This document shows positions 1 to 11,885 of a stretch of DNA of 64,000 nt, one piece after another. This DNA is from Lolium rigidum (taxonomy: Eukaryota; Streptophyta; Magnoliopsida; Poales; Poaceae), in assembly GCF_022539505.1 (NCBI RefSeq), contig NC_061508.1, forward strand, positions 269,396,736-269,460,735, in the 5' to 3' direction. The notes under the pieces were generated by a model, which ran no database searches, was not told the DNA's origin, and saw only the letters and a list, made by a program, of their open reading frames with translations. Within the stretch, counting starts at the first letter, position 1. Each line of letters opens with the position of its first letter. The translations under genes were made by a program, and so were the position numbers.

Positions 1-2288
1 ACCCAAATAGCGAATAGGAAATTGGTCTTGCCCACAACCAAACAACTCTGTATATAGAGTCATATCGTTTTGGGCATCACCGAAATAGAACAATTCACTT
101 TTATGGAAATTGATTTTCAATCCCGACAACTGCTCAAAAGCCGCCAAAATTAATTTGAGGTTACGAGCTTTTTCGAGATCATGATCCAGAAAAAGAATTG
201 TATCATCGGTATATTGAAGGATAGATAAACCCCCATCAACCAAATGTGGGATCACACCTTCAATCTGGCCATCAGACTTAGCCCGCTCTATGAGTATTGC
301 CAACATATCCGCTACGATGTTAAACAACATCGGTGATGACGGATCCCCTTGGCGTAACCCTTTTCGTGTTTGAAAATAGTGGTCGGTGTCATCATTAACC
401 CGGATAGCCACACTACCTCCATACACAAAATCGTATATTAGAGCGCGCCACTCTGGAGAAAAACCTTTCATCCTAAGTGTCTCGTCGTAGAAAAGACCAC
501 TTGACCTTGTCATACGCCTTTTCGAAATCTAATTTTAAAATAACCCCATTTAATTTCTTAGAATGCATCTCATGTACCGTCTCGTGCAACACTGCCACTC
601 CATCAAGGATATTCCTTCCTTGCATAAAAGCGGTCCGTGATGGTTGAACGACATGATCCGCAACCGTATTAAGTCTAATGGTGGCCACTTTCGTGAAAAT
701 CTTGAAACTGACGTTTAATAGGCGAGATAGGTCTATATTGCTGAATCCTTTCGCCTCATTAACCTTCGGTAACAAAATTACTTCACCAAAATTTAGACGA
801 AATAATTCTAGTTGTCCTGTGTGAAGATCATCGAACAAATCTAGAAGGTCCGATTTAATAGTATCCCAAAAAGTTTGATAAAACTCCGCTGGAAAACCAT
901 CTGGACCCGGTGCTTTATTACATTCCATTTGGAAGATCGCCTTCTGAACCTCATCCTCAGAATAAGGTGCGGTTAGTAGGCCATTTTCTTCCATAGAAAC
1001 TTGGGCTATGTCATCCGTTAAGTCCTCGTTAAGAGAAAAAGAGCTTTCCTCCGGAGGACCGAACAGGTCTTTATAATAACTAGTAATGTAAGATTTGAGT
1101 TGCTCGTGGCCTTCAATCACCCCTTCATCTTGGATAAGAGAGTGAATACGCTTTTTCCGATGTCTGCCATTGGCTAATCCATGAAAATATCGCGTATTCG
1201 AATCACCTTCCAAAATGAATTGGGCTTTGGATCTTTGATACCATTTGAGTTCCTCTTCGCGAAGAAGACTCGCCATTTGTGCATTGGACTGATTCTTAAG
1301 ATCAATCTCTTGTGTGGACAGCGGTCTCACTTCCGCTATGGCCTCAAGATCATCAATCTCTTTAGACAAGCGAGCCTTCTCTTTTTTCAGAATACCAGCC
1401 ATATGAGCAGCCCAACCAGAGAGATGTTTGCGCATAGCACGCACCTTATTATTCCATCTCAATATTGGAGAGCCACCTCTAACTGGTCTTTCCCAAACCG
1501 TCTTAACCATCTCATGAAAACCCTCACGATGTAACCAGCCAAGTTCAAATTTGAACGGCCGCTTACAAACAGATCGAGGATTCCCAGTGGTTAACAGGAT
1601 AGGAGCATGGTCAGACAGTTTTTCAATACGTTCTAGTGCGCGGACGGACACCATAGGATATTTGTGTTCCCATTCGGTATCCATCAACACGCGATCTAGT
1701 TTCTCGTATGTGGGTTCAGGTAAACTGTTGGCCCAAGTAAACTGTCGACCGGACATGAAAACCTCTCTTAAGTCTAAGCTATCAATGACAAGCATTAAAC
1801 AAGAATGGCCAATGTCCATCGAAAATGCCTTTGCTTTTCTCATGAGGGAATCTCAGCAAATTAAAATCCCCTCCGATTAAAATCGGGTGCGGATTATCTT
1901 TTGCAAGATTTACCAACTCACGTAAAAAGTCAGCCTTAAAGGCGTCTTGGGCAGCACCATACACAGCGACCAGACTCCGGATGAAACCATCTCGCTTTGT
2001 TCTGAATATCGAGTTTAATATGATACTCGCCATCGAACTAGCTAAGACGGTCATGGTGTCTATACGGACGCCTAGTAAAATACCCCCAGATCTGCCACGA
2101 GGCGGGCGAGAAAACCACTGAAAGTTAATCCCGCCTGATAAACGGTCGAGGAAACTCTGTGAGAATTTTCGCCTACCCGTCTCAGATATAGCAATAAAAT
2201 CTAAATCATAATCTCTACAACCATCGGTAATGTGAGAATGTTTAGCCAAGTCACCAAGACCTCTGCTATTCCGAAACATGCCATTCAT
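1..2288 (-). pseudogene. LINE ORF2: endonuclease plus reverse transcriptase, frameshifted, truncated by window edge
   Basis: The start at 2288 opens an exonuclease-endonuclease-phosphatase type domain. It contains the AISE segment near its N-terminus and an IGGDFN motif near 1900. Translation shifts frame at about 1795, where the residues after FDGHWPFLFNA continue as VIDSLDLREV in another frame. That second frame runs to 473 and holds the KAPGPDGFPAEF block of reverse transcriptase and the LDFEKAYD segment. A second shift near 475 moves the remaining domain into a third frame covering 1-472. There the GLRQGDPSSPMLFNI block and the catalytic YTDD box (about 203-214) can be read. In an active LINE these domains nick target DNA and carry out target-primed reverse transcription. 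At least two frameshifts make this copy a pseudogene. Confidence 0.88.
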
Positions 2289-3931
2289 CGAGAAATTATT
2301 TTAGATTTAGTATTTTTGCCATATCTACGAGACTTCTTACCAGCGGACGATCGAGAACCACGAGCAGAAGCATCTAGATCATAAACTGAACTGAGCTTTG
2401 AGTGTTCTAAATCGACCTCTGTAACACTCCCAACTATAGCCGAGAGAAGGTGACCATCTAGGATGTCATCATCTTCATCATCGTCTACAATAGAAGTGGC
2501 AGGCTCAGTGGATCCATTTGAAGCAACCGTTAAACGGTCAAGCTCCATTTGTCTCAACACATTAGCCGAAGCTACAATCTCATCAGACTGACTACCCAAC
2601 GAGACCCCTACTCTACATAAATTAGATGAAATCCGAGTATTCGAAAAAGAGGTAAACGACTTGGCTGTATGTTTAGTACCTGCCGTGTCGAGGTTCAGCT
2701 CCGCCTTACGCCGCATAGCTCGCTGCATCACGTCTTCATCCGTGACGCCCGCGCCATCCTCCGCCACCGCGTACCTCCCACTCCTCCTCACCGTCGGCTG
2801 CATAACCGGTGGAGGAACCGTGGGCGGAGGCTGCGGTGCGGCAGCTGGCGGAGACGGACTCGAACATGGTGAAGCAGGAACCGATGCCGACATCGAAGGT
2901 GAAGAAGACGGTACAGGGGTAGATGGCGAAGAAGCCCCCTGCACCGAACCCGGCCGTGACGCCGCTGCCCCTCCAGGCGAAGGAGGCGCGAAAGATGGGC
3001 TGGGGCTCCTCCCCAACCCGACCTGCACCACCGCCGGAGAGAGAGGTTGGGCCGGCTCTGCCCCCTTCCTCTCATCGCCGCGACCAGGGCGGGGACCTGG
3101 CGGCTGCTGCAACGCCCGGCCCTGGGCGGCCTCCTGCTGCACCCCGCCGATGGGGGCCTACTGCAGCTGAGCCGCCGGCCTGAAGGCCAGCTCCTCCGAT
3201 GGCTCGGAACCTCCGGCCGGCTGCAGCTGCTCCTGCGCGGCGTCACGCACCTGCAGCCTCGCCGAAGCAGGCTCGGCCGGTTGCTGCCCCGGGGCCGCCG
3301 TGTGCACCGCCGAAGAAAGTGGAGTCCTCGGCTGTACCCTCTCCGTCTGAGGTGATGTAGAAGACGAAGCGGGAACAAACGAGGGAGCAACCACCGGTGA
3401 AGACGACGAAGCGGGACGAGTCCTCCCCTGCATAAAAGACCGAACGCGAGACGGAGAAGACGCCCTGGTCGTAGATGGCGAAGTGGCCACCAAATGTGGT
3501 GACACCGTCAAGGCTCGAGCCACAATCTCCCAGCCCCTGTCAGTCCTCGGCGAGTGGTTAAACGGGGTCAAAGCCACGTGAGTAACCGGTACCGAAGCTG
3601 TGCCAGATGATTGCCTAGGCGCATGACCATCGACCTCCATATGTGATGACCCTGGTGCCATATCCGCCGCGGGATCATCAAGCCCCTCATTCTCAAAACC
3701 ATGAGACGCATCATCATCATCATCACCCTTCCAGAAAAAAGGTCTAAACCGAGGATCCGGCTTATACCCCGTGGCCTCACGTCGAAACCGAAATCTATAA
3801 CCATTAAGCTGAAGCCGAGCCAAGACCTCTAAGCATGGAGGCCTGTCGTGAGACTTATCCTTCTCCAAAACAGAAACATTCCTCATGGCCACCTGAATCC
3901 GAACTATCCCCTGACTCCGAAGGGTATACAA
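2285..3931 (-). pseudogene. LINE ORF1 remnant (gag-like), one in-frame stop
   Basis: One reading frame covers 3931 to 2285, interrupted by a single TAG at 3158-3160. The upstream part resembles the segment after the DUF4283-type domain of plant LINE ORF1 proteins, with a GYRFRFRREATGYKPDPRFRPF stretch (split here: GYRFRFRREA then TGYKPDPRFRPF) and an Asp run. The downstream part is a Pro/Ser/Ala-rich low-complexity region ending in a basic, serine-rich tail. It stops four bases before the ORF2 start codon begins to be read alone. ORF1 proteins bind the element RNA. The zinc-knuckle region normally present upstream is not visible, so the 5' portion is missing. High GC in 2700-3450 produces several overlapping open frames that are not genes. 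Confidence 0.7.
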
Positions 3932-3950
3932 GTCTGGAGTTGAGATTGAA

Positions 3951-5030
3951 TCCTTCAGTTATTTTGCAATCCTAGCTTGCTACTCTTGTGCTGCAAAACT
4001 TCGATCTTACAACTCATACTTCTCGTGCTTTTATTTCTTGCACTCATCAATGAAAAAGCAGTATTTTTTATCTTCATCTTCGAAACAGAAAAATCAAGAT
4101 GACCAGTGCTGGATTGATTGACTACATAGACCAGTTCTACAGAAAAATCAAGAAGACCAGTTCTGCAAATACCACAAGTAACAAGCAACCAATACGAGCA
4201 AACACAATGACATGAAGATCAGAGGAGATAACCACACAAAAAAATCATGAGGTCTTTTCTTTGAACCAAAGATAGATAGGTCACAAACATTGTATCATAT
4301 GACTAACTACATTTTTTTCATAATCCAATACGAGTTACAGTGAACATGATTAGAATAGAACTGCTACTAAGAAAATGCAACTTTGCTGTTTGATGGAGCT
4401 GCTATCACTGACATCCAAAATCTTCATCATACCCTTCTTCACATGGCATTTCTGGTTCCAGAAAAAATAGAACAATGATCACGATGGAGATAATTAAGCA
4501 CCACCACATTTATTCAGCCACTTTAAGCATAATATCATATGGGATAATAAGACAATTTTCTTCTACAACTACAATCAAATGTTATTTGTAAGACTGAGAT
4601 TTGACATCTTCTGTGACATGCTAATATGTACTTCCATAATAAATTGCACATGAACACTAACTAGTCTTACAGAAACTAATAGTGTTGTACTTCAAGTTGG
4701 CATGTGAAAGCTTCTGAATCATTTAGTGGAGTTAAGGTGCATATGTGGTAAGGACAGATGGAAGAGTGGAACACATGGAATGGATACGGCATAGTGTCAT
4801 GAAGAGCAATTGATTTGCACAGTTCAACAATCTGTAATTATTATGCAACTCCTAAAGTTAATCAAAGACTTAGTTTTTGATGTATGAACTCTTTGAAGTT
4901 TGTTCCTATGGTATTTTTCCAACTATAATCTTAAGCAAGAAAATATTGTAAAAGTAAAAAAACAGGCCACTCTAAATCGCTTTGACCACTCATCTACCTC
5001 ATAAGCCCATTCCTGCTAGTTAATTTTCCA
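3951..5030. other. AT-rich spacer, no gene recognised
   Basis: No convincing coding signal. A short direct repeat (AAAAATCAAGA.GACCAGT) occurs at about 4087 and 4141, 54 bases apart. Stops are frequent in all frames. Confidence 0.6.
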
Positions 5031-6515
5031 TTGTTGGATGGAAAAAAGAAACCCCCTAGGGTTGGCTCTCGCGTCGCTCCCGCGAGCGACCGAGGGCCCC
5101 TGGCGGCGCCGCCCCTTCTTCCCCCCTCCACACCCCTCCCCCTCCCTCGCCGCCACCTGAGGGCATCGCCGGGCAAAGCCCGCGCGGCGCCGGCGGCGGC
5201 GGGGCCCTCTTCTCCCTCGCTCGGTGGTGGAGGCGCGGGCCTCGGCGGCCGGTGAGGGCGCCGCGCTGTGCGGTGGGTGCGGCGGCGCGGTCCTTCGACG
5301 ACGGCGTGGAGACGGCGCGGACCTGGCGCGCCTGCGGCGGTGGTGGCTCTCTGGTGCGTCCTCGTCGGTGGGCGGCGCGAATCCCGGCCATGGCAGGCGG
5401 TGGAAGTCGGGGTCGACGCGGGTGGGGCCCGGCGTGGCGTGCAGCGGCGCGGCGCGCATCCAGTCCGGCCCGGCGGGGAGCTTGGCGTGGTGGAGGTTTG
5501 CGGCATCTGGCCGCCTCGTGTTCGGGCCAGGGCAGGGGCCCTGGGCCCGTTTCGAGCACACTTTCGCCTCAGATCTGTGGCCGTCGGCAGCCATGGGGGC
5601 TGCAGGCGGCAGATCTGGCCGGTGGCGCTCCCTCGTCGGATTCGGGGTTCGGAGACGGTGGTCGGCCTGCTCCTCGGTCGGCGTCCGGCGCCCTCAAAGC
5701 GACGTGTCTCGTTTTTCCTTCGGTTTCGCGGTGGCTTGGGTTGGGACCCCGGGGCGGCGGCCCTAGAAGGTGGGAGTCATGTTGGTCGACGGGCGAGCCA
5801 ATGACTCTGGTGCTGTCCGGTGACCACGGTCGTGAGGGCGGCGTGGTGGTCGGCGAGTTGCGTGTTGCGGGGTGTAGATGGCGGTGATTTTGCCAAAGGG
5901 AAACCTTTGCCCCTTGGGCCACGGTGGCGGCGTCCGCGGACGGCGCTCCCTTGTTGAAGGCGCCGTGAGGCCAATCTCCGTCCCTCTACTTCCTCCGGGT
6001 GAAAACCCAAGATCTTCGGATTGGGCGGTGGCGGCACTCCGGTGTCGTGCTCTTCTTGAAGACACCGTCTTGGAGCCCACAGCGCGAGGCTCACCGATGG
6101 TCGTGACGGAGGTGATTCTTTGGCGATCTTCGGCAAGGCTTGCTCCATGCCCTTCCCTTGTCGCGCTTCCTTGGCGCTGCTGTTCGGTTTGTGAGCATCT
6201 TGGCTTGGCCCCCGGTGGTGGTCGGCTTCCGGTGGTGTTTCTACGACGGAGGAGGTCTGTTGAGGCGCGCGTGAAAATGGCTTGCTCTCGAGTGAGCTCC
6301 GGCCCGACACTGTAGACTCCACCTCTCCTCCGAGTCCTCGTAGGCGCATTGGCTAAGCTTGTTGGTCGCGCTTCCGGCTGTAGTTTCTTCGGTAGTTCGT
6401 GTGGGTGTGTGGTGTCGTTGTGTAAGCTGGGTTCAGCACTTTGTATCAATCTCGCCGTTCGTGGCTTTGTTAATTCAAAGTTGGGCACTTGAGTGCCTTT
6501 TATCTAATTTTTTTT
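5031..6515 (+). mobile_element. GC-rich non-autonomous element, probably LINE-related
   Basis: The stretch is sharply bounded and very GC-rich within AT-rich flanks. It starts with CTAGGGTTGGCTCTCGCGTC and ends with a T-run after TTGGGCACTTGAGTGCC. It includes the phrase TCCTCCGGGTGAAAACCC near 5992, which I recall from GC-rich LINE-like non-autonomous elements in pooid genomes; that is from memory, not a search. A weak candidate target duplication, CATTGTT, lies on both sides (about 5028 and 6517). Many overlapping open frames exist on both strands only because stops are rare in this composition. Alternative: the 5' UTR of a LINE or a degenerate GC-rich gene. Confidence 0.45.
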
Positions 6516-6560
6516 TTGCATTGTTATTGATACTTTTATGTTTTTTTATGTTCCTTTTAG

Positions 6561-7153
6561 GATATTAGTTCCATGCTTGATTGAGAATAAGGAGGTGTAC
6601 CAGATTGTTGAAGAGTTTACCTTTTCCAATAAGAAAGATGATGTCATTCTCAACCTAGAAAAGTCGACTTTCATCTCAAGAGTTGCACAATTACTTGCAT
6701 ATGTTCCAGATAAAGCAACAATGGGAGCCGCATCTGCACTACATCATGGTATCCTTGTTCTATCTACTGTCTATCTTCAAGTCCAAATTACACAGGGTTC
6801 TTCCCTGCTTAGTTTTCTGATTCCATCTTTGTTCCGTGTTTAGAATAGTCTAAATGTGGTTTGGTTAGGGGGTGGCTTAATTAATTAATTATCTCCATTA
6901 TTTGCGCAATATCCACTTGGAATTTGAAGTTCTTAACACAAGCAATGTCATTATTGAAGAGTGTTGTCAGCCAACTTCTTGTTTGAGCCGAAGAAAGAAC
7001 TATCAAGTCATCTGCTGACAAAGATGCCAATGAACAGGGTGTGCTAAGTCCTGTGTACCTCTTTGTAGGTGAAGTGTTATCACGTATTAGCCAACGTGGG
7101 TCTACTGGTGAGATTTCATCTCTGAGAATGCAAGTTCATGTATACTGTTGACT
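6561..7153 (+). pseudogene. Orphan exon-like fragments of an unrecognised helical-repeat-like protein
   Basis: A segment at 6561-6748 looks like a real internal exon. It is preceded by a T-rich tract and AG and followed by GT. One frame is open throughout and reads as alpha-helical, HEAT/ARM-repeat-like sequence, with the segments EVYQIVEEFTFSNKKDD, RVAQLLAYVPDK and GAASALHH. A second short exon-like piece follows TTTGTAG at 7079 and reads EVLSRISQRGSTGEISSL before a stop at 7151-7153. No start, no further exons and no promoter are visible, and a retroelement abuts the left side. I cannot name the parent gene with confidence. I infer a captured or truncated gene fragment. Confidence 0.45.
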
Positions 7154-7552
7154 TATAGAACTATGGAGATAAACTTTCGATACTATCCTAATTGGAAAAC
7201 TTCAGTAATTGCCAGCCTATGGCAGTACCACTGCCACCATTACAGTAGAGGATCAGGAACCAATTCACATCGATATTACTGCAATTCATCATCACATCAG
7301 ACATTCTTATATTGTACTTGAGTGACACTGTTTTTTCAGATAACGTAAGCTTAGTCTAATACGTGCATCAAGCTTACAGACACACTTGTTGTTGTCTACA
7401 ATGATTCTACATTTCTACTTAATCTGGGTAAACTGTGAATTAAACATCTATCTGTGAAAATTCTGTACTAATTAACACATTATCTTAGTTAGGATCACTA
7501 TAAGAATATCTAGTGATGGAGCTGATCATGGCGCGGTCAAGGAGAAGTGTAA

Positions 7553-7924
7553 GAGCATCCCCACTCGTTGGCGCTCCCCACGCCCAAATTCGGCGAAATT
7601 TTCGTCCGGATTGGATCAATTTTTGGCATGGGGGCAGTATATTTCCAGTTGTGTGCTCCCCAAGCGGCGTTTCTCGGGAAAAAAGAGGATGGCCTGGGGA
7701 ATCCGGACGAAAAAGGAACACGTGGGCGTGGGCGGTTGGTTTTGATCCATCCGGAGTCCCCGAGAGATCCCGGGAAACCGAGGATGGCCCGGGGAGTCCG
7801 GACGAAATTAGGCCATTTTCCGGACGAAAATGAGAACCTGGGGGCGCGACTGGGTCGTTTTTCGCCGTCCGGATGTAAAAAACTGCTCGTGGGGGGCTTC
7901 TCGGGGAGACGAGTGGAGATGCTC
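7553..7924. mobile_element. PIF/Harbinger-type MITE (372 bp) with TAA target duplication
   Basis: The ends are inverted repeats: GAGCATCCCCACTCGT on the left, and on the right the reverse complement GAGCATCTCCACTCGT, one mismatch in 16. A TAA trinucleotide flanks both sides (7550-7552 and 7925-7927), the duplication typical of PIF/Harbinger. There is no transposase. The interior is GC-rich and shares sequence with the right end of the larger element at 28469-29576, including GGGGCGCGACTGGG and CGCCGTCCGGATG. Confidence 0.8.
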
Positions 7925-8799
7925 TAATATTAGCTTGCATACCTGAACCTCCTACCAGAGGAGCACCGCGGCGATGCAGGACGGGGCCGAGCTGGTGGCG
8001 GAGTGCCAGCCTGCCAGTCCATATGAGAAGGATCCTTCTGCGACGTGGAGGCGGCGGAGTTGCTGCTGGATGTTGCAGCGGAGTGGATGATGCGGCGGCG
8101 GCGGCCCTGCTCGATGTGGCTGCGGCGGCGTCGCTCGCTGCTCGGCTGAGTCGTGGCAACGGAGTGAATGAGGCAGCGGCGTGGAGTCGTGGCAGAGGAG
8201 TGGAAGAGGCGGCGGCGTGCCTGCTCGGCGGCGACGTTCTCTTCTCGACGTCACGACCGTGATGCGTGGGCTGGGCCGAATACCTTCTTTTCCCATTATC
8301 TATGTCTTCTGGGCTGCCGGGCTTAATCTACATCGATTAATCTTGAGCATTGGCTTAAATCATACCTCTCTCGAAAACTCTAAAAAAAGGCCGATCTTCG
8401 CGAAGGTCCAAAAATCTCTCCGCATGCGACACGTGGCGCGTTGTGGTGCCAGAATTTTGGTGGGAAGTGGTCTCCCTGCTCGCCAAGTGTCGCAAGGAGA
8501 AGCAAAGTGGGATAGGAGAGGAAAGAGTTCCCTTTATTTTTGTAGATTCGTTTCTTTTAAATGAAATATCTTGCGAACCGTAAGTCCAAATTACGAACCG
8601 TTTTCACTTTTGAGATCCTCGCGTCGAGATCTTCAAAACTAGATCCCATGTTGATAGGTTTCGAGATACTTTTTTTTCGTACTTCCAATACTAGTGTGAT
8701 TGTACTCGTGGTGTATACCTAACTGTACCCGTGCTTCAACTGATAAGTACTTATGTTTTTACGGTATTTGATGCAGTTTTTCCCTTTACTCAGTAACTG
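7925..8799. other. Mixed spacer: GC-rich Gly/Ala-coding-like patch then AT-rich DNA
   Basis: A GCGGCGG-rich patch at about 8030-8260 gives open frames of low-complexity Ala/Arg/Gly in several phases, with no recognisable domain. From about 8360 the sequence resembles the end region of an unclassified DNA transposon (GCGACACGTGGCGCG at 8426), but no matching opposite end was found. Confidence 0.4.
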
Positions 8800-9195
8800 T
8801 ACTTACTTGTGTGCGCTACTGTACCTGTGCGTTTGTACTAGTACTTCCTCGTGTGCGCGACTGTACTTGCACTCGCTCGTGTACGCGACTGTACTTACTC
8901 GTATGCGCGCCTGTACCTGTCTCATCTGCGCGACTGTACCTGTACTCGCTCGTCTACGCGGTTGTACTTACTCGTGTGCGCGGATGTACCTGCTCGTGTG
9001 CGTGACTGTACTTGTACTCGCCCGTGTGTTCAGGTGTACTCGTGTGTTATACGCCACTGTACTCGCTTGTCTACTCGACTGTACTCGCCCGTGTACACGA
9101 CTGTACTCGCTAGTATGCGCCACTGTACTCGCTCGTGTACTCGCTCGTCTGCGCGAATGTACTCGCTCGTGTATGTAACTGTACCTATGTTTTGA
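8800..9195 (+). repeat. Degenerate minisatellite, core ACTGTACTCGCTCGTGTACGCG
   Basis: About 15 imperfect copies of a 20-28 bp unit run in tandem, each carrying CTGTACT or CTGTACC followed by CTCGTNTRCGCG. Units vary in length because an extra TTGTACTCG is sometimes present. All three + strand frames stay largely open and read as Tyr/Leu/Cys/Arg repeats, so the open frames here are by-products of the repeat. Confidence 0.8.
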
Positions 9196-9254
9196 TATAA
9201 AAAAACGAGGACATACACTTGTACGTAGCTTTGTATTGATTTTGCCAGAGTTAG

Positions 9255-9500
9255 CTAGCTACGCAGTACATACTCGCGCGGGATGGGATGAGCTAGCTAG
9301 CTACGTACTCGCGCGGGACGCGATAAGCTAGCGCGGAGCGCGTATACACGCGCGCGGCAGCACGTACTCGTGCGTGACTGGAGCATCGCGTACTCGCGTG
9401 CGGTACAGGCGCGTACTCGCGCAGGCGGCGGAGCGCGTGCTTGCGCGGGACGGGACTCGGGCGGGATCTCGCGTACGGACACGCGTTAGCTTCTGGTACG
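9255..9500 (+). repeat. Second repeat block built on CGTACTCGCGCGGGA
   Basis: Five or so dispersed copies of GTACTCGCGCGGGA or close variants (about 9269, 9303, 9363, 9390 and 9412) are mixed with AGCTAGCTAGCTACG palindromic patches. The core GTACTCG is shared with the neighbouring minisatellite, which suggests one decaying repeat region of about 0.7 kb. Confidence 0.6.
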
Positions 9501-10704
9501 CTTTGCGGGACGCGTTTTTCCCTTTGCAAAGGTTGGTCTTTTTATAGTGGTACCCTACCTCTCTATTCTCAGGAGTGGTAAAAGGTACTGTAAAATAAGC
9601 CAGCTCACATTCAGGAAGCTAAACAAAAGTATAATTGAATCTCTTGATTTGTTCGTTTGTTCATCTTGCTTGCTACTCGGGACAGTTGAATATTGATATG
9701 TGTGGTTCTTGGTAGATTAAAGTGTGCCCAAGCTATGAAACTTTCCTATGTCCGTCATTGGTTTCCCACCCCTCCTGACACCAGCGAGGCCGACTGGAGG
9801 AGAGGGAACTGATCTATGGTGGAGTAGGAGGTGGAGGGTTTTCTTTCGCGCGGCGGTGCAATCGTGATACGTAACTCCCTATTCTCAAGGTAGATTGATG
9901 CTTGGCGTACCACTGACACCGAATTTGTGAAAACAAAGATATTTCAGAATTTTGTCAACTTCTTTGTTTGAAGCCAAAGATGCCGATATGTGTTCCAACT
10001 TCCAAGTGTTAGGCTTTTTCTTAGCTATATCGTTAAGCCATGCTAAGTACAAAGCCTTTTTTAAAGTCTAGCCATTTGCTTTTATGAGTCGAGTGACACA
10101 TAATAGAAGCAACTTTATTTGCAGTACAAATGTACAATACAAGGTGCTTAGATTAATGCTTATGTAAAAACCGATTACTGTACATACAACTCCCTCAGCA
10201 CTTTGAGTTGTACATGTCCCAACCACCTGCTTGGAAAAGGCTTATGATGCCTTTTTTTTCTTTTTCTGAAAACTGATGCTAGCTCTGAAATAAATTGATT
10301 GTAGTTTGTAGAATGAAAAAAAGCAACAAACAAAAAAATGCAAGGATAAACATTGAGTGATCACATGGTCTGTACTTTGTATCTCAGCTTAATTACTTGA
10401 TCATAGTTTGTTTGAGAGTGACTAGGTAAAATCTCGCATTATATTGTGTGACATTAGGTTTTTTGTGACCAAAGTCAACCACTTCTCAAATTCATGAATT
10501 GAAATGGATTTTTCAGTGATAACATGAATATGACCTCAAATAACCAAAATATTGTCACCCACTACCGTGAAGCTCGTGTTTAGCGAATGTGCTTGATCAA
10601 TCTCAATGTTATCTAAAGTTAATCATTTGAACATTAAGAATTTTTGTACGTGTGATACAGACTTTATTTGCACTGTACAAGACATACGTAAGTGCGCATA
10701 CACC
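9501..10704. other. AT-rich spacer, no gene recognised
   Basis: Stops are frequent in all frames, with no domain-like translation and no clear terminal inverted repeats. Confidence 0.5.
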
Positions 10705-10846
10705 CAGGGACGGAGCCAGGAATTAAGCTTTATGGGGGCAACCTTAGTATGAGGAGGGATAAACTAGCAAAAAGTAGCTAATGTTCAAAGAAAAATCATG
10801 AGCATGGGGGCGCAACCTTGCTCGTCACCCTTTGTCTCCTTCCCTG
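10705..10846. mobile_element. Short hAT-like MITE (142 bp)
   Basis: The left end is CAGGGACGGAGCCAGGAATT. The right end read in reverse complement begins CAGGGAAGGAGACAAAGGG, so the terminal repeats are imperfect. CAGGG.CGGAGCCAG is a common start of grass hAT elements. The flanking 8-mers (CATACACC and CACGCCCC) agree at five of eight positions, so the 8-bp target duplication is only weakly supported. Confidence 0.5.
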
Positions 10847-11530
10847 CACGCCCCGAACATGCTGAAAAATTACACAAATAATGCCTATACCCATCATCCA
10901 ACCAACTCATGTGAGTGGAGTGAGAGAGAAAACTTCAGTCTCATATATTAATGCTTTTTTCGAGGACGATACGACGTGTTCATTAACTCCATGGCTAGAT
11001 TACATCATCATACATGGGACTCTCATAGAGCAATAGAGGGGGGAGTATCGTGGCACGTAAGCACAACAAATATCAGACAAAATAAACACAAACATGTTCT
11101 TAGGGTTGGGGTTCAATTGCCAAACTAAATCATTTCATGAGTTCACAAAATAACTTGTTTTCATAGCCTCTCACATCACGGGGTCATGCTCTACAGCATG
11201 GTACAGTGGCCAAAGGAGTCGTGCTCTAAAAAAATGTTTCTCTGATTGCGATGTCATCCATGGAGCCGCTTAGAATGGCACCGCAACGACGTCATGCTAT
11301 AGAGCATGACTCCGTGAGGCGAGACGTTATGAAAACAGGATGTTTTATAAACTGATTTTGAAACAGGGTCATCTTATGCCAAATTTTCGAGATAGGGTTA
11401 TTTTTGGTTGATTTCATCAAAATCGTATGCCTAGGCAGGCTATAGCCGCAATAGCACATCCACTGACGAACTGATCGACCTATTGCCCTGAACAAAAGTC
11501 CCCCGAAATGGACACTTCTTGTTCAGTCCG
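10847..11530. other. Upstream region of the RSA1-like gene, no coding signal
   Basis: AT-rich sequence with two related near-palindromes, GTCATGCTCTACAGCATGG near 11182 and GTCATGCTATAGAGCATGAC near 11292. No other feature is recognised. Confidence 0.4.
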
Positions 11531-11535
11531 AACCC

Positions 11536-11885
11536 CTAGATAAATAGGCAACCCGCTCCTACGGAAGTCCTACCTCGCCGCCGCCGCCGCCGCCGCCAGC
11601 CGCCAGCCGCCGCTCACCTCCCACCGGAGTCCCGCCGAGCTTCCCCGCTCCCGAATTCTCCGACCGGGAGCTCGCCCCTCCAGCGCCGCATCTTCAACCC
11701 CACCGGTAAGCCCTAGCACATGGCGCGGGCACAAATCTCGTGACTCCAGCTCCGCATCCACGTCTCGCCTGGATTGGTCCAGTCCCCTGATCTCCAGTCT
11801 TTGTCTCGCAGGGGCCGGGGTTCGGAAGGTTCCGGCCGGTTCCGGCGACCCCGCGCGCGGCAAGCCCTAGGCGGGCGCGTCCGCC
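11536..11885 (+). promoter_or_regulatory. Core promoter and 5' UTR with leader intron of the RSA1-like gene
   Basis: A TATA-like ATAAATAG lies at 11540-11547. Transcription would start about 30 bases later, just before a (CGC)n tract at 11576-11598. A leader intron is predicted at 11706-11811 (CACCG|GTAAGC ... TCTCGCAG|GGGCC). The splice signals fit canonical plant sites; the start site itself is an inference. Confidence 0.6.

Larger units (their letters stand above)
1..3950 (-). mobile_element. LINE (non-LTR retrotransposon), degenerate, 3' end outside window
   Basis: An L1-type plant LINE reads leftwards. A GC-rich ORF1 remnant is followed by an ORF2 with endonuclease and reverse transcriptase, in the usual order. 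The ORF1 stop and ORF2 start overlap as ATGA at 2285-2288, the expected LINE coupling. The 5' end is lost: ORF1 begins in the middle of the domain that precedes its low-complexity part, near 3931-3950, where sequence character switches from coding to AT-rich. The 3' end, poly(A) tail and target duplication lie beyond the left edge. Several frameshifts and one stop show it is inactive. Confidence 0.88.

Noticed and set aside
2661..3390. Several long open frames on both strands
   Set aside because: They are shadows of the GC-rich LINE ORF1; only the minus-strand frame aligned with ORF2 makes biological sense.
5000..6488. Overlapping open frames up to 241 codons on both strands
   Set aside because: Stop codons are rare because of composition, the products are Arg/Ala/Gly/Pro-rich with no domain, and no frame is favoured.
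8800..9195. CRISPR-like array
   Set aside because: Repeats are imperfect and adjacent with no unique spacers, and the DNA is from a plant nucleus.
8753..9218. Open frames reading Tyr/Leu/Cys/Arg repeats
   Set aside because: They come from the minisatellite unit, which has no stops in any frame.
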